A DNA stretch of 64,000 nucleotides from Tanytarsus gracilentus (lineage: Eukaryota; Arthropoda; Insecta; Diptera; Chironomidae): the NCBI GenBank assembly GCA_038502055.1, contig JAXRKN010000037.1, positions 5,488,501 through 5,552,500 of the forward strand, read 5' to 3'. A program made the position numbers and the translations under genes. Below the pieces are notes generated by a model. It searched no databases, was not told the origin of the DNA, and saw nothing but the letters and a program-made list of their open reading frames with translations. Shown here piece after piece: positions 25,653 through 37,870 of the stretch (positions within the stretch are counted from its first letter, which is position 1; each line of letters opens with the position of its first letter).

Positions 25653-28600
25653 ATGGGTTGTGCAAGCAGTTCTCCTTTAGTCAATGGCGGTCTAGCGGAC
25701 TCGGCCAAGACGGCAGCAACAGAACTCATGAATACAGGGGAAAAGACCATGAACGGTAAGCTCTAATCACGATTATGGGCCATTTGATTATCAACGTGTG
25801 CTCCACTTTACCTCTCGACTAATCAATACTAACTACTGCTTATATGCAGTGTGTGTGTGTGTTTGCCTACCTTGTTGTGATTTGAAGGCAAGAACTAAAA
25901 AATATCGTGATGGAGAAAGTTTGACTTGGTAAATTTACCTGATTCGTTCGCCAGTTTACAGAAGCGTTCAAAATTAGCAGAAAATATTTCCGAAAGCTCC
26001 ATTGGAAAATACACCTGATACTAATTAAACTGTTGTTAATTTATCCCGGCAATTAAATGTTGATGTAACAAATTAAGCCATTTTAATAATGAACTTTTTG
26101 GTTAGGATTTAAAATTAACTACAAGCTTGCTCGGTTGTTCACAGAATTGCAATTTTTATTGCTTCTTTTTGTGTTAATGTTTAAACTATTTTTGTAAAGC
26201 CATGTTCATGTCGGGCTTTTATTATTGGAGTTTTTAAACACGGCAATGTATGGAAATTAATCGCGAGCGCACTCTTTGAAATTTCATTTAATTATAGTAA
26301 TTTGGATTTTAATATTAAAGCCGAGAAACAATTTTTTTAATGTAAATGAAAAATTTATATCGGACTCAATTTATTAACACGACCAAACCTCAAACTCTTA
26401 ATGAAGAAATAAATTTTATAAGTTCATCAGAGAGTCATCAAATTCTTCCAAACGTCATTTCACCTTAATTTATTTTATTACAAAAAAAAAGTTCAGAGGC
26501 AAAATGCTCTCACTCATTTTAATAAAAAGTCGGGCATGCATGTTAACGAGCTTTTTAGCTTTGTTAATTAATTACTCCTCCTAATATAAATGAATTCACC
26601 ACCTTGACCTACCTAGAAATTATGATAGCTGTAACGAACTTCACTGAATATGAAATAAATTTTCCAAATCAACTCATGAAAAGTTAAATTAGAACGTGAC
26701 TGAATTGGAGATGAATAAAAAGCTTTTTATTATTGATAAAAATTCAAAACACTTAAATTGCCAGTTATGAAAATGCGTAACATGAGCGAGAACAAAAATT
26801 TATGAGGTTAAATTGCATGTAACGTGGCTCATATTGTTGCTAATTTACCTTTTATAAAGTTATTTTTAGATTGTTGAGCTTCCGTAAGAAATTCATATCA
26901 AAAAGCGTCTTAGCAGCTCTTTGTCGATAACAAAGCGGAGGAAATGAGCGAACGATGTTAGACATGAAAAAGAATATTATTTATTTGTCTGGACAATAGC
27001 TTTTGTTTCTTCACAGCTGTAGGAGTTGAAAAACATAGTTCAGGCTAAGAAAATAATGCTATTAGAACGAAGAGCTTTTTATGGTGAAAAATGATCGACA
27101 ACATTATAATTATGATAATTTTAGCCCTTTTAGCATTTTGTTACGAGAGAAGGGTTCTACTAAAAGTTTCTTTCAACCATAAAATAAAAAGCAACAAGAG
27201 CGTACAGAAATTTCTCTCACTCATCACTCAACTTGGTTTTTTTGCTGATAAAACTCAATTTCTAAAAATAAAAATTCAAGGAATAATTAATTATATATTG
27301 GTTCACAAATGTTTGTTTGTTTGTAAATAACACTTTAGTAAGGGTCAAAATTGCAATAATTCTAAATGTGCACATGATCATTTTAAAAAGCTTTACATAC
27401 AAAATTTTCAACGGACGGCTTAACGCTTTTGACGTCTCTATAAACTTCTGTAATAATTATTAATTAACTGTGAAGGTCATTAATCAAATTTTTTTACCTG
27501 TCAGATTTTTATTTCGTTAAAAGATGGAAATTATTATTGGACTCTAATTTAATCGTATAACTTCTGAAATTTTCTTAAAACTTAACGAAACTTCTTGAAA
27601 ATTTGCTAAATAATTTATCGATCGAAAAAATTTAAAGCTTCTAAATTTTCTCTCATCAATTATTAATTTTTGCTCTTTGAAATTCGAGGAAAATGTGAAA
27701 GCTTCGAGCTCAATTTTCAAATTTACAGAATTGAATTTTGTTTTTTTATGCTTCAATAAAATTTATTGTAGTAAAATTTTCCATTTTACGTGTGGGCTGA
27801 GAAGCAATAATGTGAATACTAAAGGGACACCTAAAGGTTAAAAATCCTTCCTTAAGCAGATTATTGAAATCTATTTTGCCTTCTGTATCGTAAGTCCAAT
27901 AAATGTCAAGTTGAAAATTGTGTTTTAAATCGTGAAACTGTTTAAATATTTCATTACATTTTCTGAGAACAGAAATTTCTTGAATTTCTACAAAATTCTT
28001 AAAAAAATCTTTAAAGGTGTCATGCTCGCAACAAATTTGAACAAATCACCAAACATTAATGTTTTCAAATTCAAATTAATTCGTGTCCGGAAAGTGACGT
28101 TTAGTTTCGTCTCTCTAATTTACTTGTATACATTTTTTGCAAGCGAGCAGAATTAATTTCAGTTTCTTGCATGTTTGAGAGTCAAATGAGAGAATCACGT
28201 GAAAAATTATTTTGTGAGTCGCGTATGTAAATGAACTCTTTCGAGAACTTTAATAAGAAAATGCGAAAAAAAGAAGAAATAAATTTTTGGTGCTTTTTCA
28301 TGCGTCAGGCTATGGTTTGCCGGCCATTAACCTTTGAGTAGTTAAGGCAATTACCTTTAAGGCATCGCAATTATCATCATTAAAGATTCAAGATTTTCAC
28401 AAGGCAGGAAATACAAAAAGGATAAAAATTTGACGGTTAATTTATTAAACAGTAAAGCACGCGGCGTTGAACGGAAGTGATGTTGCTGCGTGGTTGCTCA
28501 CTAATTTATACACGAAGACGGTCATTAACTTATTTAATTTTTCTTTCCAACAGATATGGGCGATAATTTAACAGAGACTGCTGGCCAGGTCAAAGAAAGT

Positions 28601-29284
28601 GTGGTGGAATCGATTAATGGCATGGCAAATTCAATCAACAATGTAATCAGCGATGGAATGACCAAAATACCACTCAAAGATGCAACGAGTAATATTGAGG
28701 AGGCAGTCGATAGTAAAAATCACTTAATTGAAGAAAACCTCGAGAATCTTAAAAATGATATGCTGACAAAAGCACAAAGTATGGGTGATGAGGCAGACAA
28801 AATTACTGATGAACTCATAAAGGACACTGAGGATGTTATAAGAGATGCCGAGACCGCCATTGTAGATTTAAAAGAAAATGCTTTGGAAAAAATGGAAACA
28901 GTTCAGGGTGATTTTATGGATGCGATAAAAGGCAATGACGGATTCTCGGTCGACAGTTTAGGAACTTTTGCAGCCGAGCCTGAAATTGAAAAACTTTTGA
29001 ATGGCGAACCTGAAAAGCCTATGTCACCCGAAGCAACTGTAGGTGAGTTGGATGATCTCAATCAAATGGAGTCTGAAGAACAACGTTCAATGGATGTTGC
29101 TGAAGCACCCGAACCTATGTCTGCTGAAAAACCGATAGAAGAAAATTCACATGCCATGAGCGTGGATGAGAACACTGCCACTAATGTAGCTGAATCGTCA
29201 ACTGCACCCGAATCTGAAAGTATGGAAAAGATAAAGAGAGAAGATGATCTTGTAGTTGAAGATGTGAGGTCAACAGACGAGTGA
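25653..29284 (+). CDS. N-myristoylated acidic protein, two exons
   Basis: Spliced model of 277 residues: exons 25653-25755 and 28554-29284, in phase over a 2.8-kb intron. The start MGCASSSP is a textbook N-myristoylation site (Gly2, Ser/Thr near position 6) with Cys3 available for palmitoylation, so attachment to the inner face of a membrane is inferred. Residues about 37-140 are a long, probably helical region rich in Asp, Glu, Lys, Ile and Met. The last third is acidic, with repeated PMS/EKP elements (EPEKPMSPEA, APEPMSAEKP), typical of disordered scaffolds. Similar architecture occurs in GAP43/MARCKS-like proteins, but I see no sequence proof of that family. A poly(A) signal AATAAA is at 30368-30373. 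Confidence 0.78.
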
Positions 29285-30707
29285 GTAATTTTAGTCAACA
29301 CTTCAGTCGCATTTTAATTTTTCTTAACACATTTTGTAAAAACAAAAAACTTTAAAAACAATTTTATAAAAAAAACTAATTTAGGTTCACTTCAAAAAAG
29401 CTTGTAAATTTTTAACGGTAAAATTTTAAAAAAATTTAAATTTAATCGTTAGAAAAAGCATTTTTTTAAATCTAGTATGTAAGTTGTTTATTTTGTAATA
29501 ATATGTAAAAGATTTTATTTATTTTTCTATTTTATACCGAAATGAAGGCGAGAATGCAATTATTGTAATTTAATTCCTTTCTCACTTTCGCCATTCCCCT
29601 CTTTCTCCTTTAGATTGTAATTTGTAGATTAAAATAATTCAAAAGAGGAAAAAATTAAGGTGAATGTAAATAATTAACCCAGATCTCTAAAAAGTGGTGT
29701 AATGAGTTGTGTAAGCAGTATTCTAAATGAATTTATCATAAATCAAAGAAAAAAGTTTCAAGGTTATAAAAATAATAGAAAAAATTCTATAAATTTGACT
29801 TGCACGAAAAAAAAATGTGAAAAAGTAGTAGCGATTAAGTGCTGCATGTGCAATTGAGTTTACCTGCTTTTTTCTATATAGAACCTTTTAGTTGTGCACA
29901 CGATTTCGCTCTTTTAGCTCATAATGGCTGAAATTACCCTTTAACTTCCCGCCAGCTTGACTTCTCGACAATACACTGTTGCTGCTATACATGTTTAACC
30001 TTTACAGCATACTTGTAATGCATGTACATTTTTGTATGTGCATTTTATTAGCTGATTTCCTTCTTCATTTTTATTATATTTACCGTTCCTCCCACTGCAA
30101 AAAAAATTACCATGAATTATTTATTAATTTGCACACATTTTAGCTGATCCAACAGCTTTGTGCTCTCCTTTTCGCTTTACACCCTAAATAATGTCTAGAA
30201 GAAAAGAAATATAATTTGTGAGAGAATTTAAGGCGATGATTAGGGTAGTGGTACGTGATTGTTTAATATATTTTCTAAAACCTTATGTTGGAATTTTGTG
30301 TAAATTGTTTTATTTTATGGCTTTGTAATATTTTAAAAATCCTTCAACTTCTTTATATAAAATTCCAATAAATTTTATTTTGTTAACTTTTCATCATCGT
30401 AAAAAAATTACTAAAACAAAAAAGAATAAATTTAAACATCACTTAAAGGTAATAAAACAAAAAGTTAAAACTGATTGTACATAACATAAAAATTCCAGCC
30501 ATAATAAACTTTCTCAATTAAAGCAAAATTTATTGCAGCAAAATAAAAAGAGAGAAAAACTTAAAATGCTTTCTTCATCTTCTTCACTGTGTATAAGAAT
30601 GCGATAACAAAAAAATGCTGTAAAAATCAAGCATTAATTTTTCATTCAAGACAAAATTCTTACAAAAATTATTCAATAAAAATTTACTACAAAGTAGGAA
30701 CGATAAT
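29285..30707. other. 3' flank and intergenic, no gene seen
   Basis: AT-rich. Probably contains the 3' UTR of the acidic myristoylated protein, with AATAAA at 30368-30373 as candidate polyadenylation signal. No coding exon seen. Confidence 0.5.
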
Positions 30708-31136
30708 ATGATTGGCACAAGATTGGCTGTCGTTGAGGAAGTATGCGATGCATCAGGCGAAGATGAAGAAAACAGTGAAGATGAGGGTGAAGAAGAAGAA
30801 AATCCATCAGCGACTCGCTGGGAAGAAATGCATGACATTATTTTCACAAAACCCATTTTATTTTCACGTGGAATAAATTCAAGTGTCGAGAGCTTGATGG
30901 AAGATGAAGAAAATTGTGCATTAAATCTATCAAGAATGTACAATGACGAGACTCAAGAACGTTCTTCGGTGCAAATAAAAATTGAAGTCGATGACGATAA
31001 AGGTATTGAGAACAAAAAGCAGATTGCTGATAATGATAGTACACTCGATGTGATTGATGATTTATTAAAGAGCTTCGAAAAGGAGATGGATACGGGTCTC
31101 GAAGCAGTTCCAATTGTAAATGCTGAGAATGAATAA
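30708..31136 (+). CDS. Acidic orphan protein, single exon
   Basis: Open frame of 142 residues starting at ATG 30708. Residues 10-36 are dominated by Glu and Asp (DEENSEDEGEEEEN). Residues 38-64 look more ordered (TRWEEMHDIIFTKPILFSRG). Around residue 95 there is a perfect SUMO-attachment consensus (IKIE within VQIKIEVDDD), and the C-terminus contains a likely helix (LDVIDDLLKSFEKEMD). The composition suggests a nuclear or chromatin-associated regulator, but the family is unknown. It could be a small gene of its own or the last exon of a transcript starting upstream. AATAAA occurs at 31455-31460. Confidence 0.55.
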   Translation: MIGTRLAVVEEVCDASGEDEENSEDEGEEEENPSATRWEEMHDIIFTKPILFSRGINSSVESLMEDEENCALNLSRMYNDETQERSSVQIKIEVDDDKGIENKKQIADNDSTLDVIDDLLKSFEKEMDTGLEAVPIVNAENE

Positions 31137-31976
31137 ATTTTTTTAATTCCATCAAAGTTTAAGAAGAGAAAAAAGTGTAGCGAAACGATAAATTTTATGG
31201 TAAAATTGTAATAAAAAAGTGCAATTATTTTAAAATAATATTTTTCTAACTAAATGTCGTCTTGTAAATTGAGCATTTTCAAACATAGTTGGAATTTTTA
31301 TTAAAATTTATTTTATAACAATTTAAAAAAATTCACTTTAAAAACATTTTTCCGGATCTTATTAAATTTTTTCTAACTGGGTTCGATATTTCGTGATATT
31401 CACATTTTATTGTATGCATAAGACGCATGAAATTTGATGTTTGTACACCGAAGAAATAAATATTTTCACACTAAAACAAACAAAAATTCATGTTTAGGAA
31501 AAATCCCTCAAATGTTCTTTTTGTTAGTTAACAAGTTGAAATAAAGCAGAATAATTACAAAAATATATTATTTTGCAAATATTGATTTTTACCTTTTAGC
31601 GCTTGAATGTCCTGCAAAAAAAAGAAATGAAACTATGACAACAAAGTGTTAGAAAAGAGGTCAATAATGGTAGGAATAGACGTGCGGGCAATGAACTAGC
31701 GGTTGAATATCAAGCAATTATATTTTCAAAATAATTACAATGATTTCCTCAATATTGTTGTTTTATTTTCTCACCCCTTCATTACATTTTTTTATCTTCA
31801 CCCCTTTTTCAGATTGAACACAATTAAATATGAAATAAATTATTTCTTGATCGCTTAAAAACAATTTAATAAAAGAAGTACAGTAAAGAATTATTAACTC
31901 ATTTTATTTAGACGCAAATATTAAAGATTTGAACAAAAATTTAGCTCTGAATCTTTCTTAAGAAATAATCAGATTT
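31137..31976. other. Intergenic between convergent genes
   Basis: 3' flanks of the acidic orphan gene (+) and of RidA (-). AATAAA at 31455-31460 on the plus strand. Nothing else seen. Confidence 0.5.
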
Positions 31977-32561
31977 TTACAATTTTGCGCGATCATCTTC
32001 GAGAATGACAACTTTAACGTCGCCAGTAATTGCAATGACTTCAATTTCAATGTTGGCTCCAAGTGGAAGTTTTCCTGCTTGGAAGCATGTTCGTGCTGGA
32101 TAGTTTGAAGTAAAAACTAAAATTAAAAATTATTAATTGAGCTTTTATGATCGTGAAACATTTAGAATCAAAATTTACCTTTGACATATTCTTTATTAAC
32201 TTCAGCAAAATCATTAATGTCGTTGAGGAGAACCGTGCACTTGATAACACCCTCAATACTTGATCCAGCCGCAGTTAAAATGCTTCGGATGTTTTCAAAT
32301 GCCTTCAGAGCTTCCGGAACTGCACCACCTTCATTAAATAAATGATTTTTAAATAATAAATTATTACAATATAAAATTATTAAAAATAATATTCTCTTTA
32401 GTACCTTCGACAAGTTTACCGGTATCCTTATCGATTCCTAATACACCTGAAAGATAAACTGTTCGATCGACAACAATCGCTTGATTGTACGGTGCTGCAG
32501 GACGTGGTGCATTTGGAGTTGAGATAATTTTCTTAATTATTGTTGAGGCCATTCTTTTCAT
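31977..32561 (-). CDS. RidA: RidA/UK114 family 2-iminobutanoate/2-iminopropanoate deaminase
   Basis: Spliced model of 148 residues (145 if the second Met at 32552 is used): exons 32561-32405, 32328-32179 and 32116-31977, with introns of 76 and 62 bp. It hydrolyses reactive enamine/imine intermediates released by PLP enzymes such as threonine dehydratase. Family features visible: TPNAPRPAAPYNQAIVVD near the start, YLSGVLGIDKDTGKLV, the central block AGSSIEGVIKCTVLLND, and the signature NYPARTCFQAGKLPLGA, whose Arg is the substrate-carboxylate-binding residue, then IEIEVIAITG. The trimer-forming core is intact and length is normal. Most insect orthologues act in cytosol or mitochondria; the basic N-terminus is only weakly suggestive of import. 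Confidence 0.95.
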
Positions 32562-32935
32562 TAATTTTCAGCGAAAACTGTTCAGTAAGAAACTTGAGAG
32601 CAGACTGTATTGATAAGTATGACGGCGACAAACACAAATGTGACATAAAGCATGTGTGAATGAGAGAATAAAAGAGGCACGCATACAAGTGAAAAGGAAT
32701 AGAAATGTGTTGATATGTACCGAAGTCATTAGAATGATCGCTCATGTGTACAGAAGCACTCGGAGTATTTTTAAATTGATAATAGGGTAATAAAAATTAT
32801 CTCATATGAGATTAAATAACATAAGCAGCATGTGATAAGGTTGGTTATTGTCAACTCAATGCTGTAACGTTTTCAAGAAATTTGTAAAGCTTTCAAACTT
32901 TTCAAAAAGCTCCAGCTATAAATTTATTAATCAAT
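32562..32935. other. Spacer between RidA start and XPNPEP3 end
   Basis: Both neighbours are on the minus strand, so this is the promoter region of RidA and the 3' flank of XPNPEP3. No distinct motif recognised. Confidence 0.4.
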
Positions 32936-34528
32936 TCATGACTCGTTCAACAACCTCAACAATTCGTCAGGCTCCTTCTTACAGCTACTAGTGAGGACTT
33001 CAATTTTCATGTCATTATTCACAAATACGTCATCTTCAATTCGAAGACCGATACCTCTAAATTCCTCTGGAACGTCCATTCGATCGACCGGAATGTAAAT
33101 TCCTAAAAAATAAATTAAATTAAAACTTAATCTTTACAAGTTTAATGAGCATACCTGGTTCGACTGTAAAGACTGCATGTTCCATTAGTCGATTAGATCT
33201 TGACACGAGTGGACAGTCATGAACATCCATGCCCAAATAATGTGACACATGGTGAGGACAAAATTTGTATGCAGCTCGAGCGAGATCTTGTGCTTTCTTG
33301 TCTTTTGATATTAAGCCAGCTTCCTGAAGATATTTTCCGAGTCTCAAGCACATTGTGTCGAAAAGTTCATCAAGTGTTAATCCTCCAGGATTCAGAAGAG
33401 TTTTTAGCAAGTCTTTTTGAACATTCAGAACAATCTCATAAAGAACACGTTGGGCATCAGTGAAAGTGCCGTTAACTGGCCATGTGCGTGTAATGTCTGA
33501 ACAGTAATGTCCATATTCACAGCCAGCATCTAAAAGTACCATTGACTTGTCGTCAACTACCTGAGTGTTATTGATGTAGTGAATTATTGTGGCATTTTTG
33601 CCACCAGCGACAACGGGAGGATAAGCAAGCATTGCGGCACCATTTATACGGCATTGATAATCGACCTCAGCAAATATTTCATGTTCACTAATGCCAGGGT
33701 GTGACTTTTTCATGGTCTTGTTAACAGCTTGCGATCCAATTTCACAAGTTTGCTTCATAAGTTCAATTTCAGATGCACTCTTTATCCATCGCAATGTATG
33801 TATGAATTTAGTGGGATTTTCAACTTCAATATTTGCTGCTGGATAGATGATTGGATTGAGATGTATCTGATCGCTGTTCTTTTCATCATACCAAACTAGA
33901 CTCCCTTGCTTACTTCTAAAACTTTCGATGTACGATTGAAAATTTTGAATGACATTCGCATCGTCAACAGCAAAAAGTTCTATTGCATTTTCAGCTCCAG
34001 TACGAGGTCCATCCCACAATTCTTTATGCCTATCCTTTGGTCGCATAAACAATGTGCTTTTCATATATTGATCAGTCACTTCCAAAGTAAGAATTGAGTC
34101 ATTCTCGAGACATCCGGAGAAGTAGAGGAAGTCAGTATTTTGCCGAAAGACATACGGAATTGATGCGCTAATATATTTTTTCGTAGCCGATGGAATAACA
34201 ATGAGATGATTTTTGAAATTTGGATGATTTGAGTAAGAGTATGCTTTGATGGTTTCCATAAGTTCATGTCTTCGCTGAACTATCTCATTGAGGGTGATGC
34301 CTTGAACCACTTCATTTTGCTTCAGAAGATGTGGATGCGTTGTTGCAGTTGGCTGCCCAAATATTTTAATTTTCTCACTCCTTAAAAGTTGCTCTTCCGG
34401 CGACAGTTTTGTTGACTTATGTCTGATGAAGTTTGTGTAACTTATTGTGCCTAAAATTGTGATGATGTTAATTTAAAAATAAACGCTTCTTCATTATAAT
34501 TACCTCGACATTTTCTAAAAAAATTCAT
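32936..34528 (-). CDS. XPNPEP3: Mitochondrial Xaa-Pro aminopeptidase 3 (M24B peptidase)
   Basis: Spliced model of 495 residues: exons 34528-34504, 34450-33155 and 33102-32936, all in phase. Removes N-terminal residues preceding proline; family members (XPNPEP3, yeast Icp55) trim imported mitochondrial proteins. Residues 1-25 (MNFFRKCRG...NFIRHKS) form a basic presequence. The N-terminal creatinase-like domain begins at KIFGQPTATTHPHL. The C-terminal pita-bread domain has all five metal ligands: two Asp in LLDAGCEYGHYCSDITRTWP, His in SHYLGMDVHDCP, Glu in FTVEPGIYIP and Glu in GIGLRIEDD. PHHVSHYLGMDVHD is the family signature. Exon 1 is only 25 bp of coding sequence and was placed by phase and the donor GAG/GTAATT. 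Confidence 0.95.
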
Positions 34529-34900
34529 TTTTAATTTTTTTTACACAATTGTGAAAACTTTGTAAACATTAGAGTTGTAAACAATTAACCGCTTTGCCGA
34601 TTTTAAATTCGGCATGTGAAAAAAGAATGTATGCGATTTAGATTTCGCATGCATGCGAAATGTGTTAAAATTATTTAATTTTGGGTTCATTGGAAACTTT
34701 AAATAAAGAAAAACTTTTTTAATTCGTTTAACTACTTTACAAAGTTTATTGTTCTTTTGTTTTGCTTCAAAACAGAAATTAAGACAAAACATCTGTGAAG
34801 TCGTTATAAATAATATTAATGTTTATTCAATTGATCTTTAAAATTAGTCGTGCATACGCAGTTGAAAGAGTAAGAGGCAATCCTTTGAAGAAGAATAATA
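34529..34900. promoter_or_regulatory. Divergent promoter region with a 20-bp palindrome
   Basis: Shared 5' space between XPNPEP3 (-) and the secreted cysteine-module gene (+). It contains a perfect palindrome ATTTCGCATGCATGCGAAAT (34642-34661), a nearby imperfect one (34596-34613, arms GCCGA/TCGGC), and a TATAAATA on the plus strand at 34805-34812. Factor identity unknown. Confidence 0.4.
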
Positions 34901-35463
34901 ATGAAATTTAAATCAATTTTGTTAATAAGTTTTTTGGTTTTTTCATTCTTCTTAATCACTGATGGTAATTAAATAAATTCTTTTTGACTTTATTCGATTT
35001 GTTAAACGAATAAAATTTTCATTTAGCAAAATCAAAAAATAAAAAATGTTTCCCCGTTAAAAAGAGTAACAATCCCAATGAAAAAATATTAACTCATGAA
35101 AAGGAAATAAATTCAATGCCTGAACACTCCAGTGAGAATTTTGAAGCTGAAAAAGCTATAGCTCCTGAAAATGAACATGAAACTTGCTCAGGCAATATAA
35201 AAATTAAAAAAGCAATGTCGTGCAATCAACAAAATAAAATGTTTGATGAAATCAATTGTAGCTGTGTTGAGTCAGATTTGCATCCTCCTGTAAATGACGA
35301 AGAGGATTATCCAAATGCTACATTAGACTCAAAAGAAGCTTTAAAAGTTTGCTCTGGAAAAGTCAAAATTCGGGCGGCGAAAAATTGCAACGAGATAAAT
35401 GGGATGCTTGATGAAGACACGTGTGAGTGTTTAGCACCAGAAGGAGATGTAGAAAAAATTTAA
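34901..35463 (+). CDS. Small secreted protein with a duplicated six-cysteine-type module
   Basis: Spliced model of 166 residues: exons 34901-34964 and 35027-35463, intron 62 bp. Residues 1-22 are a signal peptide (MKFKSILLISFLVFSFFL). Two homologous modules follow a Lys/Glu-rich linker: TCSGNIKIKKAMSCNQQNKM..CSC and VCSGKVKIRAAKNCNEINGM..CEC, i.e. C-SG-x-[IV]-KI-x3-A-x2-CN-x4-M-[FL]-DE-x3-C-x-C. Each has four cysteines, enough for two disulfides per module. Family not recognised; an extracellular protein or peptide precursor is inferred. It shares a divergent promoter region with XPNPEP3. Confidence 0.72.
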
Positions 35464-35943
35464 AAAAATTACATTTCTAAAAGCTTTTGAAGCTTAAAAG
35501 TTTTTGATAAAATTTAAAATTCATAATTGACGCTTTAATGAAGAATTAAAAAAAAATAAAAATATTTTTTACGTTAAAGATAATTTTTTTTTTCAAAATA
35601 ATAAATAATATTTCATGTAACTATAATTTAATTTTTAAATCAATTGAAATTTTTGTAACGCATGATCGAACTTTTAAGCAATTTTCTTCGCCTCACGAGC
35701 TGATTAATAAAACTATCACGAATTTGAATCAAGAACGTGTTCGATGAATTTTTATTCAATTCTGAAATAATTTTTCAGCCTAAAATTACAATAAATAAGT
35801 GACACGAAATTTATGCCAAATCATCCTTAGGAATGAATGCCTTAAAGAGTTTAAAAATCTTTCCCCTGGAGATAGAACATAAAATTTAGAGAGATTAATT
35901 GAAAAATAATAGTTTTAGACATAAATTTTGAATCTTACTGTAC
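35464..35943. other. Spacer between convergent genes
   Basis: 3' flanks of the plus-strand secreted gene and the minus-strand gene ending at 35944. AT-rich, nothing else seen. Confidence 0.4.
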
Positions 35944-36858
35944 TCACAATCCGTGATTGCTTTTTCGCTGTGCCCTAAGTCTACATCTTCCTAAATTATC
36001 TCGAAACTCGCCTCGACCACATATCTTTACTGTCGGTTGATCGCTCTCAACTACTCGCACATTATTCTTTTCTCCATCAATTACTTGTACACTCGGATGC
36101 CGGCGCTTGAATTTACGTCTATTATTAGCATTCACAAATGGCTTTTTATGCTTCTGCTGCTGTTGCTGATTAGCTCGATAGTAAAGAACTTCAACAGGAA
36201 TTTCATCGTATTCAATTTTATCGATTACCGTCAGAGACGGAGTTTTGCTCTTTGTTATCGCTGAAATTGTTGTTGCATCAACTTTTCCAGTAGTTGCAGT
36301 CGGAGTTATTTCCACGATCATCGGAGATTGCTCTTTCTGACCTAAAACTGTTGTTTCGTCTTTATTTTCAACAGCTGGTGCTAAAGTTGAAGAAGTTTCA
36401 TTCGAGGCCTTTTCAGTCGTCGATGTACTCGTTGTTGTAGATGGTTTTGTTGGCTTGCCCAGGAATGCAAAAATTGGATTTACCGTGCTGTAATGAGATT
36501 GTTGGAAAATTAGTTCTGAGAAATGTTTTTAATGAGTGCTGAGAAATGCAATGATTTTTAGAATTTATTAGGTCACACACTATAGAAGTACTCACAGATG
36601 CGACAAATTGTAATCTTCATCTCCACCTCCAACCAGATCATAATCACCACCATAATCATCATAGCTTCCATAATCGCCAATGCTGGCCAACGAGTCTTCA
36701 ACGCTAAAAACTTGAACGTCTTTGATATTGACATTTAAGTTATATTTTCCAGTTTGACGCTGATCGTAAAATGTGTGAGCCTTCGATTTTATGTCATCAT
36801 CCTCTTTCCCGTGTGATCCCGTTAGAGCAATTAAAATTATCAACACCTTGAGCTTCAT
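35944..36858 (-). CDS. Uncharacterised secreted protein, two exons
   Basis: Spliced model of 268 residues: exons 36858-36596 and 36487-35944, in phase. Residues 1-17 are a signal peptide (MKLKVLIILIALTGSHG). An acidic Tyr/Gly/Asp segment follows (GDYGSYDDYGGDYDLVGGGD), then a Thr/Ser-rich stretch (KPSTTTSTSTTE) of the sort that carries O-glycans, and a basic region with a glutamine run (RANQQQQQKHKK; KFKRRHPS). The C-terminus has two cysteines in CGRGEFRDNLGRCR, a short motif I associate with the ends of several insect secreted or cuticle-associated proteins, without a named function. An initiator TCAGTTCG lies upstream at 37002-36995. Confidence 0.72.
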
Positions 36859-36994
36859 TTCGGCTTGATTGATTGATCTTATAGCGGAAATTTTATGGTT
36901 GTCAAAATAAAATTTTTGTGTTAAAAAAAAGAAACTCTATCTTTAATCGCAATCACAGAGGCAATAAAAATTCACTTTAGCGAACTCAATATAT

Positions 36995-37002
36995 CGAACT
37001 GA
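36995..37002 (-). promoter_or_regulatory. Initiator-like TCAGTTCG
   Basis: Matches the arthropod initiator (TCAGTY) on the minus strand, about 142 bp upstream of the ATG at 36858. No TATA box at -30 and no clear downstream element. Confidence 0.35.
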
Positions 37003-37870
37003 ACGGTAAGAAGAGCAACTAAGGAATGAAGGTGAAGGTAAGCATATTCACGACATTAAACGAGAGAAAGATCGTTCGGAAAGAGGAGAAAGAAATGTCG
37101 ATGAGAGGTAGAGAGAAAGAGAGGCATAAGATGTACGAGAAATGCGAGATATTAAGAAAACTAGAACTTGCTAGTAAGACGCTCAATGAGTGCTGATGAT
37201 AATGTGAAAACGATGTTGTAGCTGCATGTTTGAGGAGCGAATAAATTAAGGTGCAAAATAATCTGTTTAGTTTACGGTTAAAACCTGTTAAAGTCAATAA
37301 TTAATGTCAAAAACAAATGCCGGCTTTTGAGCTCAAACATGATCGATCACATTTTTGATGTTTGTTTTCTATGTGAGAACTTTCATAAAAAATGAGAAAA
37401 TGAGAGTGATGAGAGAAAGTTTTCCACTTCGGCTTTTCATCCTCACTCATGCGCATTTGGCGTGTAACGATCTCCTGATAACGATCATCCCGCACCTGAT
37501 AATGGCTTCGTGTTGTGCTCGCATACCGAAGATGAAAATTGTGAAAATTTTCGAGCTGAATTTTCCCGTCTCTCGCTCAACTGCGAGTAGTTTTGAGTGG
37601 ACCTTTGTCGAGTTAACTAAAAAAGAGAAAAAGGCAAAAAGATTTTTCAGTTTCAATCTAAAGTTGAGAAGAAGAAGAAAATTTTCTATTTTTATCTTTT
37701 TTCCCCATTAAAAATCCTTTTTCGGGCCATTCTCTCTTAATAATTTTTTTAAAGAATTTTTTAAATCTACTTTCGCGACCTGAATGTTGTCCGTGAAGTC
37801 GAAAAAAGTGTCAAAATTTTAATTATTGAAATTTTAGTCGAAAAAAAATTAAGAAATCTAATTTAGTACG
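37003..37870. other. Divergent 5' region of the secreted protein and the thioredoxin-repeat gene
   Basis: Holds the upstream region of the minus-strand gene and the 5' UTR of the plus-strand multi-thioredoxin gene. A TCAGTTTC initiator candidate is at 37647-37654, about 220 bp before the ATG at 37871. The plus frame at 37355-37711 has no coding support. Confidence 0.4.
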
